Shown piece by piece: positions 25,838 to 38,029 of a stretch of 64,000 nt of DNA; the first letter of the stretch is position 1, and every line of letters starts with the position of its first letter. Made by a program: the position numbers and the translations under genes. This stretch comes from Rhodoplanes sp963724735 (GTDB lineage: Bacteria > Pseudomonadota > Alphaproteobacteria > Rhizobiales > Xanthobacteraceae). The notes beneath the pieces are model-generated. The model made no database searches. It saw only the letters and a program-made list of their open reading frames with translations, and had not been told where the DNA came from. Location: contig CAVRVX010000027.1 of NCBI GenBank assembly GCA_963724735.1, positions 1 to 64,000 of the forward strand, given 5' to 3'.

Positions 25838-26328
25838 TCGCCGCCGACCAGAATACGGAATCGACGAAGCGCCTCGTTGGGGTCACGCTTGATGAGGAGT
25901 CGCTCGATCCCGGCTCTCGTGACGTCGAACATGAACGCGAGGTGGCGATCTACGATCTGGTCGAGGAGAGCGTCTTCGCGCCGGCCGGACACGACGGCGG
26001 GCCGTATCGCCTGCATCTCCTGCACGCCGCCAACCGGCTCGTGTTCGACGTGCGACTGGAGGACGACACGCCGCTCGTCGCCCACTACCTCTCCCTCACT
26101 CCGTTCCGAAGGCTCGTCAAGGACTACCTCATGATGTGCGATAGCTATTACCAGGCGATTCGCACGTCGACGCCCAGTCAGATCGAGGCGATCGACATGG
26201 GCCGGCGCGGCCTGCATAACGAAGGCTCCGAGCTTCTCAAGGAGCGTCTCAAAGACAAGATCGAGATGGATTTCGACACGGCGCGCCGGCTATTCACCTT
26301 GGTCACCGTGCTGCACTGGAAGGGCTGA
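25834..26328 (+). CDS. UPF0262 family protein
   Basis: A 164-aa alphaproteobacterial conserved protein of the UPF0262 family; no function known. The family is recognisable from RLVGVTLDEESL, EHEREVAIYDLVEESVF, HDGGPYRLHLLHAANRLVFDV and the C-terminal FDTARRLFTLVTVLHWKG. It sits between hisD and the small phosphatase gene, an order typical of rhizobia, and overlaps hisD by 4 bases. Confidence 0.92.
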   Translation: MIAADQNTESTKRLVGVTLDEESLDPGSRDVEHEREVAIYDLVEESVFAPAGHDGGPYRLHLLHAANRLVFDVRLEDDTPLVAHYLSLTPFRRLVKDYLMMCDSYYQAIRTSTPSQIEAIDMGRRGLHNEGSELLKERLKDKIEMDFDTARRLFTLVTVLHWKG

Positions 26329-26333
26329 TCGAG

Positions 26334-26801
26334 ATGGACGCGCCGACCCGCGCTGGGCTTCCCCACGCGGTTCTGTTCGCTTGCGCCCAGAACTCGGTGC
26401 GCTCGCCGATGGCGGCGGCCATGTTTCGGCGGCTGTTCGGCCAGGCAAGCTACGCCCGCTCGGCCGGCGCGCGCAAAGGTGAGGCGGACCCGTTCGCCGT
26501 CGCCGTCATGGACGAGATCGGCGTCGATCTCACCAAGCACCGGCCGCGCACATTCGAGGAATTGGAGGATCTCGACGGCTTGAACTTCGACCTCATCGTC
26601 ACGCTGTCGCCGGAGGCGCATCACCGCGCGCTCGAACTCACCCGCACGCTCGCGGTCGACGTCGAGTATTGGCCGACCGCGGATCCGACCACGCTCGAAG
26701 GCAGCCGCGAACAGCGGCTCGAGAGCTACCGCCAGCTGCGCGATCAGCTGCTGGCGCGAATCAAGCAACGATTCGGCTGGCGTCCTAGCGTCAATGAGTG
26801 A
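26334..26801 (+). CDS. Low-molecular-weight phosphatase / arsenate-reductase-like protein
   Basis: A 155-aa LMW protein-tyrosine-phosphatase-fold protein. The CX5R catalytic loop is CAQNSVR at residues 17-23, and the general-acid region is YWPTADPTTLEGSREQ. Members of this hisD-linked group are usually annotated as arsenate reductase-like, but no ars genes are nearby, so a protein or small-molecule phosphatase is equally possible. It begins 5 bp after the UPF0262 stop in the same probable operon. Confidence 0.85.
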   Translation: MDAPTRAGLPHAVLFACAQNSVRSPMAAAMFRRLFGQASYARSAGARKGEADPFAVAVMDEIGVDLTKHRPRTFEELEDLDGLNFDLIVTLSPEAHHRALELTRTLAVDVEYWPTADPTTLEGSREQRLESYRQLRDQLLARIKQRFGWRPSVNE

Positions 26802-27009
26802 CGTCCCGCGCCGTCATGGTCGCGATCTTGCACGGCCATCGTGCCGCGCGCGGCCTCAGGAACGCCGGCCAATGAACGCGGGACGGGCGGATCGGCCGTT
26901 GTCGCGGCGCGTTGTTTCCGGTAGGGTCCGCGCCCAACCTTCCGGGGGGCTCCGCGATGGAAACATCGGCCGCGGCCACTCCGAGTCCGGCTCGATCGAT
27001 GGACAGCGT

Positions 27010-27228
27010 ATGGCGAAAGAAGAATTGTTGGAGTTCCCAGGCGTCGTGACGGAATTGCTTCCCAACGCCACTTTCCGAGTAAAGCTCGAGAACGGCCACG
27101 AAATCATCGCCCACACCGCAGGACGCATGCGCAAGAACCGCATTCGCGTGCTCGCCGGCGACAAGGTGCTCGTTGAAATGACTCCCTACGACCTCACCAA
27201 GGGCCGCATCACCTATCGCTTCAAGTGA
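27010..27228 (+). CDS. infA: Translation initiation factor IF-1
   Basis: A 72-aa OB-fold factor that binds the A site of the 30S subunit during initiation. It starts at 27010 (MAKEELLEFPGVVTELLPNA) and contains FRVKLENGHEIIAHTAGRMRKNRIR and the C-terminal LTKGRITYRFK, all canonical. The frame is open far upstream but the conserved start is unambiguous. A separate promoter is likely in the roughly 200 bp after the phosphatase gene. Confidence 0.96.
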   Translation: MAKEELLEFPGVVTELLPNATFRVKLENGHEIIAHTAGRMRKNRIRVLAGDKVLVEMTPYDLTKGRITYRFK

Positions 27229-27383
27229 TCGCCACAGACGATCGCAATGACGGAAATCCTGTTCGATGACCTACGACAGATCGGATCAGCGCTCGCGCTC
27301 AGCCGCGCGCCAGCGGCCGGCTCGGAGCGTGTGCGCCGACAGCGATCCGACCCCGAACCTTCATCGCGCTTGAGTTCCACGCC

Positions 27384-28007
27384 ATGATCGGCCGGCCAAA
27401 ATTCGTGCTCGCCTCGGGTTCGCCCCGCCGCCTCACGCTCATCAACCAGGCCGGCATCGAGCCTGATGCCTTGCGCCCGGCCGATATCGACGAGGTTCCG
27501 AAGCGCGGCGAGCTGCCGCGCGCCTGCGCCAACCGGCTCGCCCGCGCGAAGGCCGAAGTCGCGCTCGCCGCCCTACGCGAAGACCCCGATCTGCAGGGAG
27601 CGTATATTCTCGCCGCCGATACGGTGGTCGCGGTCGGTCGGCGCATTCTGCCCAAGGCCGAATTGCTCGACGAGGCAGCCCAGTGCCTGCGCCTGCTCTC
27701 CGGGCGCAACCATCGAGTCTACACCGCGATCTGCCTGGTGACGCCGAAGGAGGGCTTCCGCCAGCGCCTGGTCGAGACGCGGGTGCGGTTCAAGCGGCTG
27801 TCGCCTGAGGATATCGAGGCCTATCTGGCGTCAGGCGAATGGCGCGGCAAGGCGGGCGGCTACGCTGCGCAAGGTCTTGCCGGCACGTTCATCGTCAAGG
27901 TCGTCGGATCGTATTCGAGCGTCGTCGGCCTGCCGCTCTACGAGACCATGACGATGCTGGCCGGCGAGGGCTATCCGGTGCATTTCGGCTGGCTCAATCC
28001 GGCCTGA
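27384..28007 (+). CDS. maf: Maf family nucleotide pyrophosphatase
   Basis: A 207-aa house-cleaning enzyme that hydrolyses non-canonical or modified nucleoside triphosphates. Family motifs: the N-terminal LASGSPRRLTLI, the conserved Lys/Arg region ANRLARAKAE, ILAADTVVAVGRRIL, and the C-terminal GEWRGKAGGYAAQGLAGTFI and GSYSSVVGLPLYET. Whether it prefers dTTP/UTP or 7-methyl-GTP cannot be decided by eye. It lies between infA and yacG, the common alphaproteobacterial order. Confidence 0.94.
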   Translation: MIGRPKFVLASGSPRRLTLINQAGIEPDALRPADIDEVPKRGELPRACANRLARAKAEVALAALREDPDLQGAYILAADTVVAVGRRILPKAELLDEAAQCLRLLSGRNHRVYTAICLVTPKEGFRQRLVETRVRFKRLSPEDIEAYLASGEWRGKAGGYAAQGLAGTFIVKVVGSYSSVVGLPLYETMTMLAGEGYPVHFGWLNPA

Positions 28008-28117
28008 GGCAATCGCCCATTGTGAAGGCCTGTGATGCCGGGGCCGCGAGCCACGCGTCGCCTTCTTGCAAGACGGAGCCCGTTTCAATTCCGACCCATC
28101 GCTCCCACATCCTGTCC

Positions 28118-28336
28118 ATGTCCACGGACGCGCAACCACGGACGCCGAAACAAAGGGCCTGCGCGATTTGCGCCAAGCCGGTCGTCGAGCGGTTCCGGCC
28201 GTTCTGCTCCAGGCGCTGCGCCGACATCGATCTCCATCGCTGGCTGTCCGGCGCCTATGCGGTGCCCGCTGTCGAGGCGGAGGACGATTCCGACAGCGAA
28301 GCGGCCGGAAGCGAGCCCCCGCACGGGGGTGGGTGA
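28118..28336 (+). CDS. yacG: DNA gyrase inhibitor YacG
   Basis: A 72-aa zinc-ribbon protein that binds GyrB and inhibits gyrase in E. coli. The four zinc ligands are at Cys15, Cys18, Cys30 and Cys34 (CAIC and CSRRC), followed by the family's DIDLHRWLSGAYAVP block and an acidic tail. The start at 28118 (MSTDAQPR) is chosen from the family; the frame is open further upstream across the maf end. Confidence 0.93.
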   Translation: MSTDAQPRTPKQRACAICAKPVVERFRPFCSRRCADIDLHRWLSGAYAVPAVEAEDDSDSEAAGSEPPHGGG

Positions 28337-28544
28337 TTGGACCCGATTTCGAAACGCTTGTGGGAAGGCAGCGACCGGGTTGCGGCGCCGAAAGCGGCAG
28401 TCTTCTCTATGATACGAATGGGGAAGGGCTTGGCGCTACGCCTCTGTTATACCTGCCATGGCCCGGTCGGGCTTCCCTCGCCGGCCGTTCTGGGCTAAGC
28501 ATCGCGCGCCGCGCCGGCTCAGGGCGCGCGCAGGCAGGTCGGCA

Positions 28545-28571
28545 GGCGGCGCGTAAACGACGCCTTTTTTT
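28545..28571 (+). terminator. Rho-independent terminator (or attenuator) before carB
   Basis: GGCGGCG and CGACGCC form a 7-bp stem with one mismatch around a CGTAAA loop, followed by seven T. It sits about 210 bp after yacG and only 22 bp before the carB start, so it either ends the maf-yacG transcript or sits in a carB leader. Confidence 0.6.
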
Positions 28572-28592
28572 GTGCCCGATTTCGGGAATGGA

Positions 28593-32036
<3,444 letters not shown>

Positions 32037-32140
32037 CAGAAGCGCGGCCGGGTAGGAAGTTACGGACGACATCGACTGTAGCGGTTGCGCGCCGAGCATC
32101 CGCCGGCTCGCGATCGGGAGTTTTTCGGCCGGAGGATTTA

Positions 32141-32614
32141 ATGGACAAGATACCAATGACGGCCGCCGGCTACGCCGCCCTCGAGCAGGAGCTGAAACAC
32201 TGCCAGCAGGTCGAACGGCCGCGCATCATCCAGCAGATTACCGAGGCGCGCTCGCACGGCGATCTCTCGGAGAACGCCGAATATCATGCCGCCAAGGAAG
32301 TCCAGTCGATCAATGAGGGACGCATCGCGGAACTCGAGGACAAGCTCGCGCGCGCGGAGATTATCGATGTCTCTAAGCTGTCCGGCGAGACCATCAAGTT
32401 CGGCGCGACCGTGACGCTGATCGACGAAGACACGGAAAAGAAGACAGTCTGGCAGCTGGTCGGCGAGCCGGAAGCGGACGCAAAGGCGGGGAAGATCTCG
32501 ATCACCTCACCGCTCGCGCGCGCTCTTGTCGGTAAAAAGAAAGGCGCCCAGGTCGAGGTCGTCACGCCCAGCGGCGCCAAGGCCTATGAGGTCCTTAAGG
32601 TCGAGTGGCGTTAG
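32141..32614 (+). CDS. greA: Transcription elongation factor GreA
   Basis: Rescues backtracked RNA polymerase by stimulating transcript cleavage. The 157-aa protein has an N-terminal coiled coil with the tip acidic residues (ARSHGDLSENAEYHAAKE: D and E of the active tip) and a C-terminal FKBP-like domain ending KAYEVLKVEWR. A GGAGGA ribosome site is upstream. It converges on the lrp-type gene with a 1-bp gap. carB-greA order is typical of the group. Confidence 0.95.
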   Translation: MDKIPMTAAGYAALEQELKHCQQVERPRIIQQITEARSHGDLSENAEYHAAKEVQSINEGRIAELEDKLARAEIIDVSKLSGETIKFGATVTLIDEDTEKKTVWQLVGEPEADAKAGKISITSPLARALVGKKKGAQVEVVTPSGAKAYEVLKVEWR

Positions 32615-32615
32615 C

Positions 32616-33092
32616 TCAAGGCGAACGCCTATCAAGCGGAACGGTCGGCGCGTTCTTAGCGTTGCGCAGCGTCAGCGAAGTCTTCACGTTGCGCACATGG
32701 GGCGCCGCCGTCAGGTCTGCCACCAGCGACTGGAAGGCGGCGAGATTGGGCGTCACGCATTTCAGCAGGAAATCGATCTCGCCTGAAAGCATCCAGCATT
32801 CCCGCACATAGGGCTGATCCCGCACATAGGCTTCAAAGGCGGCGAGATCGGCTTCCGCTTGGCTTGCAAGATGGACCATGGCAAACGCGATGACCTCGAA
32901 GCCCAGCGCCTTGGCGTCGAGCAAGGCCCGGTACCCGGTGATAAAGCCTGACTCTTCCAGCGCGCGGACGCGCCGAAGACAGGGCGGCGGAGACATCCCG
33001 ACGCGACGCGCAAGCTCGACATTCGACATGCGGCCGTCGTTCTGGAGCTCCATAAGGATCTGCAGGTCGATGGGGTCGGGACGCACGGCCAC
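32616..33092 (-). CDS. Lrp/AsnC family transcriptional regulator
   Basis: A feast/famine regulator, 158 aa if started at the GTG at 33092 (VAVRPDPIDLQILMEL), which has CGGAG just upstream; the frame is open further but without family support. The N-terminal winged helix reads ILMELQNDGRMSNVELARRVGMSPP and ends in the DNA-recognition PCLRRVRALEESGFI. The C-terminal RAM ligand domain contains VRECWMLSGEIDFLLKCV and VRNVKTSLTLR. It is divergent from trxB and probably binds the 220-bp region between them. The amino-acid effector is unknown. Confidence 0.88.
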   Translation of the reverse strand: MAVRPDPIDLQILMELQNDGRMSNVELARRVGMSPPPCLRRVRALEESGFITGYRALLDAKALGFEVIAFAMVHLASQAEADLAAFEAYVRDQPYVRECWMLSGEIDFLLKCVTPNLAAFQSLVADLTAAPHVRNVKTSLTLRNAKNAPTVPLDRRSP

Positions 33093-33312
33093 AAAGCATC
33101 TCCGCGGGACTCGGTCGGCGCCAAGCTTTACACGACAACGCGCGTGGCGGAAATATTGTTGCGCGATCGGAGTGACTTGCGCTTGATTCGGGGAAAAAAG
33201 GTGACCGAGGGGCGGCGCGGCTTGCATAGCTTTTCTCGCATTCGATAAATAGCGTCGCCGCGCTCGCGCATGGGATGCGGGCATGGCCTCGGCAATCGGC
33301 GGTTCGGACGGA

Positions 33313-34287
33313 ATGAACATGGCAAAGCCTATTCGCGCCAAGATCGTGATCATCGGCTCTGGGCCCGCCGGCTACACCGCCGCCATCTATGCGGCGCGCG
33401 CCATGCTGGAGCCGATCCTGATCCAGGGCATTCAGCCGGGCGGCCAACTCACCATCACGACCGATGTGGAAAACTATCCGGGCTTCGCCGAGGTGATCCA
33501 GGGCCCATGGCTGATGGAAGAGATGCGGAAGCAGGCGACCCAGGTCGGCGCCCGCCTGGTCAGCGATCATGTGACCCGCGTGGAACTCGGGCGTCGTCCG
33601 TTCCGCGTGACCTGCGATTCAGGCGAAGTCTATTTGGCCGAAACGCTGATCCTCGCCACCGGCGCGCAGGCGCGGTGGCTTGGGCTTCCTTCCGAGCAGG
33701 CTTTCAAAGGGTTCGGCGTGTCCGCCTGCGCCACCTGCGACGGCTTTTTTTACCGCAACAAGGCGGTCGTGGTGGTGGGCGGCGGCAACACGGCGATCGA
33801 GGAAGCGGTGTTTCTCACCAATTTCGCCGCGAAGGTGACGGTTGTGCATCGACGCAATACGTTTCGCGCCGAGCGCATTCTGCAAGACAGGTTGTTCAAG
33901 AACCCGAAGATCTCCATCGTGTGGGACAGCGTCGTCGAGGAAATCACCGGCACGGACAATCCGCGCAAGGTGGCCGGCGTCACGCTCAGAAATGTCAGGA
34001 CCGGCTCGCGTTCCGAGCTTGCCTGCGACGGCGTTTTCATCGCCATCGGCCACGTGCCGGCGACGGAGCTCGTAGTTGGCCAACTCGACATGAAACCGTC
34101 CGGCTATGTTAAGGTGGCGCCGTTCTCGACCGCCACCTCGGCGCCGGGCGTCTTTGCCGCCGGCGATGTCGCCGACGAGGTCTACCGCCAAGCAGTGACC
34201 GCAGCCGGCATGGGTTGCATGGCGGCGCTCGAGGCGGAGCGTTTCCTCGCCGCGCAATCGGAAGCCGGCTCAGTAGCGGCGGAATAG
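33313..34287 (+). CDS. trxB: Thioredoxin-disulfide reductase
   Basis: A flavoenzyme that uses NADPH to reduce thioredoxin. Starting at 33313 (MNMAKPIRAK), the 324-aa protein has the FAD-binding GSGPAGYTAAIYAARA, the redox-active CATC at residues 139-142, and the NADPH-binding VVVGGGNTAIEEAVFL. The C-terminal FAD site VFAAGDVADEVYRQAVTAAGMG is also present. An alternative start at 33283 adds 10 residues. The divergent Lrp regulator and the following LysR gene are the same neighbours as in Bradyrhizobium. Confidence 0.94.
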   Translation: MNMAKPIRAKIVIIGSGPAGYTAAIYAARAMLEPILIQGIQPGGQLTITTDVENYPGFAEVIQGPWLMEEMRKQATQVGARLVSDHVTRVELGRRPFRVTCDSGEVYLAETLILATGAQARWLGLPSEQAFKGFGVSACATCDGFFYRNKAVVVVGGGNTAIEEAVFLTNFAAKVTVVHRRNTFRAERILQDRLFKNPKISIVWDSVVEEITGTDNPRKVAGVTLRNVRTGSRSELACDGVFIAIGHVPATELVVGQLDMKPSGYVKVAPFSTATSAPGVFAAGDVADEVYRQAVTAAGMGCMAALEAERFLAAQSEAGSVAAE

Positions 34288-34426
34288 TTTGGCGGGAGCG
34301 TGTCGCGGGGCGGCATGCTTCCGAGCTTGACCCGGAGTCGGCAGACGAGGCGTCCGGCGCTTGATCGCGGTCGTCTTTTGCGGCGCCGGTGCGGATGGGC
34401 AGCGTGATAGGTTTTGAGCAGACGAG

Positions 34427-35324
34427 ATGGACTGGGACAAGCTCAAGATTTTCCACGCCGCCGCCGAAGCGGGCAGCTTTACGCATGCCGGCGAACAGCT
34501 CGGTCTGTCGCAGTCGGCGGTGTCGCGTCAGATCAGCGCGCTGGAGCAGGATTTGTCCGTCGTTCTGTTTCACCGGCATGCCCGCGGCCTGATCTTGACC
34601 GAACAGGGCGAATTGCTGTTCCGCACGGCGCACGATGTGTTCACGCAGCTGGAAGCTGCGCGGATCAAGCTCGCCGACAGCCGCGAGCGCCCCAACGGCG
34701 AGCTGAAAGTCACCACGACGATGGGGATCGGCGTCCATTGGCTGACCCCTCGAACTCGGCGAATTCACCGATCTCTATCCCGATATCCAGCTGACCCTCA
34801 TTACGACCGACGAAGAGCTGGACCTCGCCATGCGCGAGGCCGATGTCGCCATTCGTTTGCGCCAACCGACCCAGCCGGACCTGATCCAACGCAAGCTCTT
34901 CTCCGTCCATTTCCACGCTTATGCCGCGCCCGAGTACCTCAAGCAATTCGGGACGCCGCACTCATTCGAGGATTTGGACACCCATCGCTTGCTGATTCTC
35001 GGCGGTTCCGATGTGCCGCCACATCTCCAGGACGAGCGTTGGCTGTTGTCAGGGGCAGGCCGGAACGGCAAACAACCGCGGACCCCGCATCTGGTCATCA
35101 CGAATATCCTGGGCATCCTGCGCGCCTGCCAGCGCGGCATCGGTATTGCCCTACTCCCCGACTATATCGTTGAAGAAGATGGCGGACTTATCCAACTGTT
35201 CAGTCATGACGCGGCCATCGCGTTGGACGCCTATTTCGTCTATCCGGAAGAACTGAAGTCAGTCGCGCGGGTGCAGGTTTTCCGCGACTTTCTCGTCGGC
35301 AAGGCGCAGCGCTGGCGCTATTAA
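34427..35324 (+). pseudogene. LysR-type regulator with a single-base frameshift
   Basis: A LysR-family regulator of about 298 aa if repaired. The N-terminal winged helix is normal (MDWDKLKIFHAAAEAGSFTH, then LGLSQSAVSRQISALEQDL). Near 34755 an extra A in cctcgaactcgg shifts the frame. Removing it gives continuous coding through LGEFTDLYPDIQLTLITTD, ADVAIRLRQPTQPDLIQRKL, and a C-terminal effector domain to the stop at 35324. As read, the first frame runs to 35173 with unrelated sequence. The rest of the protein is so well kept that the indel is recent or an error. Confidence 0.85.
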
Positions 35325-35486
35325 CGTTGCTTAACCAATAACTTGGACCATCCGGCCAGGCGGGCGCGGGCCGCCTTCGGCACGGGGAGAAAAGCCCTGC
35401 CCTTTTGGCATGGGAGACATGTAAAGTTGCCTATTGTGCATCGCATCAATTTGGCTCAGCCTGCAAAATTACAGTTGGTATGTTTT

Positions 35487-35594
35487 GAGTTGCCTCCCGG
35501 CAGGAGTGAAAGCGTAGCCAACTGTCCCTCTGGAAGGTGGTGTCGATCTACGGATCGACACAACTGCGCCGGGCCGAAAGGTCCGGCGTTTTTT
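35487..35594 (+). ncRNA. Candidate structured small RNA with its own terminator
   Basis: Three strong RNA helices lie in a row in a gene-free stretch. The first is AGTTG / CAACT enclosing a CTCC / GGAG hairpin with a CCUCC (anti-Shine-Dalgarno-like) motif. The second is a perfect 9-bp stem, GTGTCGATC / GATCGACAC, capped by a UACG tetraloop (35540-35561). The third is a 9-bp terminator stem, CGCCGGGCC / GGTCCGGCG, with a GAAA loop and six T (35567-35594). UNCG and GNRA caps are hallmarks of folded RNA. It may be a trans-acting sRNA between lysR and convergent msrP. No coding frame is convincing here. The 5' end is approximate and no promoter could be assigned. Confidence 0.65.
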
Positions 35595-35646
35595 GTCACC
35601 ATTCACAGGTCAGGCAAGGCCAGAGGCGGCAGGCCGGCGGCGCCTC

Positions 35647-36615
35647 TCACGCCCACAGCCGTTCGCGGTCCAGTCCCTTGTAGAGGTTGGCGACGTATTC
35701 GCCGTAGCCGTTGAACAATTGCGTCGGACGCCGCTCGTCCGTGCCCAGCAGCATTTCGCTCGCCTGGCTCCAGCGCGGGTGCGGGACGTCCGGATTAACG
35801 TTCGCCCAGAACCCGTACTCGCTCCCCTGCAGCTGCTCCCAAAAGCCCTTGGGGCGCTCGGAGGTAAAGCTGAAGCGGACGATCGACTTGATCGATTTGA
35901 AACCGTACTTCCAGGGGACCGCAAGACGCAGCGGGGCGCCCATCGACTTTCGCAGGGGCTTGCCGTAGGCGCCTGTGACAAGGAATGCGAGATCATTCCC
36001 CGCCTCGGCGAGGGTCAGTCCTTCCGTGTAGGGCCAAGGATACCAGGATTGCCGTTGGCCGGAGGCGATGGCAGGATCGAGGAACGTCTCCATCTTTACA
36101 TATTTTGCCGACGACAAGGGTCTCGCCAGCTCCACCAAGCTGCGAAAGGCGAAGCCGGACCACGGAACGGCCATCGCCCAGGCTTCGACACAGCGATGCC
36201 GGTAAAGACGTTCCTCCAGAGGCATTCGTCCGAGGAGGTCGTCGATGCCGATCTCCATTGGCTTTTCCACCAGGCCGTCGAGCTTGACGGTCCAGGGCCG
36301 GGTCTTTAGCGCCCGGGCGGCCTTGGCGATCGTCTTGGAGGAGCCGAATTCATAGAAATTGTTGTAAGTCGTGTTGATCGCCTCGTCGGTGATCGGCCGG
36401 TCCAGCACATATTTGTCGTTGCGCTTGACGGGGTAGAGCGCGGCGCTCGGATCGGGTAGATCGGCGATCCTTTGCGCTGCGGCCCAATTCGGAGCAAGCG
36501 CCGCCGTTGTGATCGCGCCCATCCCTGCGAGCACCCTGCGCCGGTTGAGGAAGACGTGCTCGGGCGTCGCCTGGCACTCGGGCAGCTCCCACCCTCGGCG
36601 ACGGATCACATTCAT
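35647..36615 (-). CDS. msrP: Protein-methionine-sulfoxide reductase, molybdenum subunit
   Basis: Periplasmic molybdopterin enzyme that repairs oxidised methionines in envelope proteins. The 322-aa precursor has a Tat signal (NRRRVLAGMGAITTAALAP at about 24-42). The YedY-family core contains the molybdenum-ligand Cys142 (RHRCVEAW), SMGAPLRLAVPWKYGFKSIK and WANVNPDVPHPRW. The usual membrane partner gene msrQ is not adjacent in this window, so electrons must come from a distant MsrQ or another donor. It converges on the candidate sRNA. Confidence 0.93.
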   Translation of the reverse strand: MNVIRRRGWELPECQATPEHVFLNRRRVLAGMGAITTAALAPNWAAAQRIADLPDPSAALYPVKRNDKYVLDRPITDEAINTTYNNFYEFGSSKTIAKAARALKTRPWTVKLDGLVEKPMEIGIDDLLGRMPLEERLYRHRCVEAWAMAVPWSGFAFRSLVELARPLSSAKYVKMETFLDPAIASGQRQSWYPWPYTEGLTLAEAGNDLAFLVTGAYGKPLRKSMGAPLRLAVPWKYGFKSIKSIVRFSFTSERPKGFWEQLQGSEYGFWANVNPDVPHPRWSQASEMLLGTDERRPTQLFNGYGEYVANLYKGLDRERLWA

Positions 36616-36818
36616 GCGGGCCCTCCGGCTCAGGTCAGCGGCGACCCGGCGTTTCCATGATCATATACTTGGTCCACCGACTTTTTGTTTCCAGTCCAGA
36701 AAGCCGAAGGGGCGACCCCGTTTTTTCAGGGGAGGGAAGCGAAGGCCGCACATTCCCCTGAGACTGAAACCGATCTAGGGATGGAACGCGCCTCCCTCGC
36801 ATTCATGGGACTACGGCC

Positions 36819-37982
36819 TTGTCGATCGTGACGGACCAGACGGAAGCCCTCGGCGAGATCCGCGCCGCGGTACGCGCGTTGTGCGGACGATTTCCCGGCG
36901 AGTACTGGCGCAAGCTCGATCGCGAGCGCGCCAACCCCACCGATTTCGTGCGCGCGCTGACCGAGGCCGGCTTCCTGGCCGCGCTGATCCCTGAGGAATT
37001 CGGCGGCAGCGGATTGACCCTCTCAGTCGCCGCGGCAATCCTGGAGGAAATCCACGCCTCCGGTTGCAATGGCGCCGCCTGTCACGCCCAGATGTACACG
37101 ATGGGTACGCTCCTGCGTCATGGCGGCCCCGAGCAGAAGGCGCGCTATCTGCCCCGCATCGCGAGCGGCGAACTGCGGCTCCAGGCGTTCGGCGTCACCG
37201 AGCCGACGTCGGGGACCGACACGCTCAGCCTGCGAACTTCGGCGGTCCGCGACGGCGACCACTACGTCGTCAACGGCCAGAAGATTTGGACCTCCCGCGC
37301 CGAACACTCCGATCTGATGCTCCTGCTCGCGCGCACCACGCCGCGCGAGCAGGTGAACCGCCGGATCGAGGGTCTCTCGGTCTTCCTCGTCGATATGCGG
37401 ACGGCGGCGGGGCTTACCATCCGGCCGATCCGCACCATGATGAATCATGCGACCACCGAGGTGTTCTTCGACGACATGCGCGTGCCGGCCGCCAATCTGA
37501 TCGGCGAGGAAGGCAAGGGGTTTTCCTACATCCTTTCGGGCATGAATGCCGAGCGCATCCTGATCGCCGCCGAATGCATCGGCGACGCCAAGTGGTTCAT
37601 CGAGCGGGCTGCGTCCTACGCCAGGGAGCGGGTTCTGTTCGGCCGGCCGATCGGCCAAAATCAGGGCGTGCAGTTTCCCATCGCCCGCGTCTATGCGCAG
37701 ATGCGCGCCGCCGAGCTCATGGTGAAGGAGGCGGCCGGGCTCTATGAGGCGGGTCGCGACTGCGGCGCCGAGGCGAACATGGCGAAACTGCTCGCCGCCG
37801 ACGCGTCCTGGGCGGCCGCCGACATGTGCGTGCAGACGCATGGCGGCTTCGGCTTTGCAGAGGATTTCGATATCGAGCGCAAATTCCGCGAGACGCGGCT
37901 CTATCAGGTGGCGCCGATCTCGACCAATCTCATCCTCTCATATCTGGCCGAGCACGTGCTCGGCCTGCCGCGCTCCTATTGA
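36819..37982 (+). CDS. Acyl-CoA dehydrogenase
   Basis: An FAD enzyme of 387 aa that introduces a C2-C3 double bond in an acyl-CoA. It probably starts at a TTG (36819, MSIVTDQTEALGE). Family blocks: ALIPEEFGGSGLTLS, the FAD site QAFGVTEPTSGTDTLSLRTSA, VNGQKIWTSRAEHSD, and the C-terminal signatures RVLFGRPIGQNQGVQFPIA and QTHGGFGFAEDFDIERKFRETRLYQVAPIS. The catalytic base is expected in the last segment near the FRETRLYQ motif (position 366-370 Glu type not assigned with certainty). The substrate is unknown; the nearby IcmF suggests branched or short-chain acyl-CoA. Confidence 0.92.
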   Translation: MSIVTDQTEALGEIRAAVRALCGRFPGEYWRKLDRERANPTDFVRALTEAGFLAALIPEEFGGSGLTLSVAAAILEEIHASGCNGAACHAQMYTMGTLLRHGGPEQKARYLPRIASGELRLQAFGVTEPTSGTDTLSLRTSAVRDGDHYVVNGQKIWTSRAEHSDLMLLLARTTPREQVNRRIEGLSVFLVDMRTAAGLTIRPIRTMMNHATTEVFFDDMRVPAANLIGEEGKGFSYILSGMNAERILIAAECIGDAKWFIERAASYARERVLFGRPIGQNQGVQFPIARVYAQMRAAELMVKEAAGLYEAGRDCGAEANMAKLLAADASWAAADMCVQTHGGFGFAEDFDIERKFRETRLYQVAPISTNLILSYLAEHVLGLPRSY

Positions 37983-38029
37983 TGCGGCGCCTCGAACGTG
38001 CCGGCGGGCGTTCGTCGGATGCGCGGACC

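Noticed and set aside
28337..28571. tRNA or other stable RNA gene between yacG and carB
   Set aside because: I searched by eye for a cloverleaf T-arm and found none; only a terminator-like hairpin next to carB.
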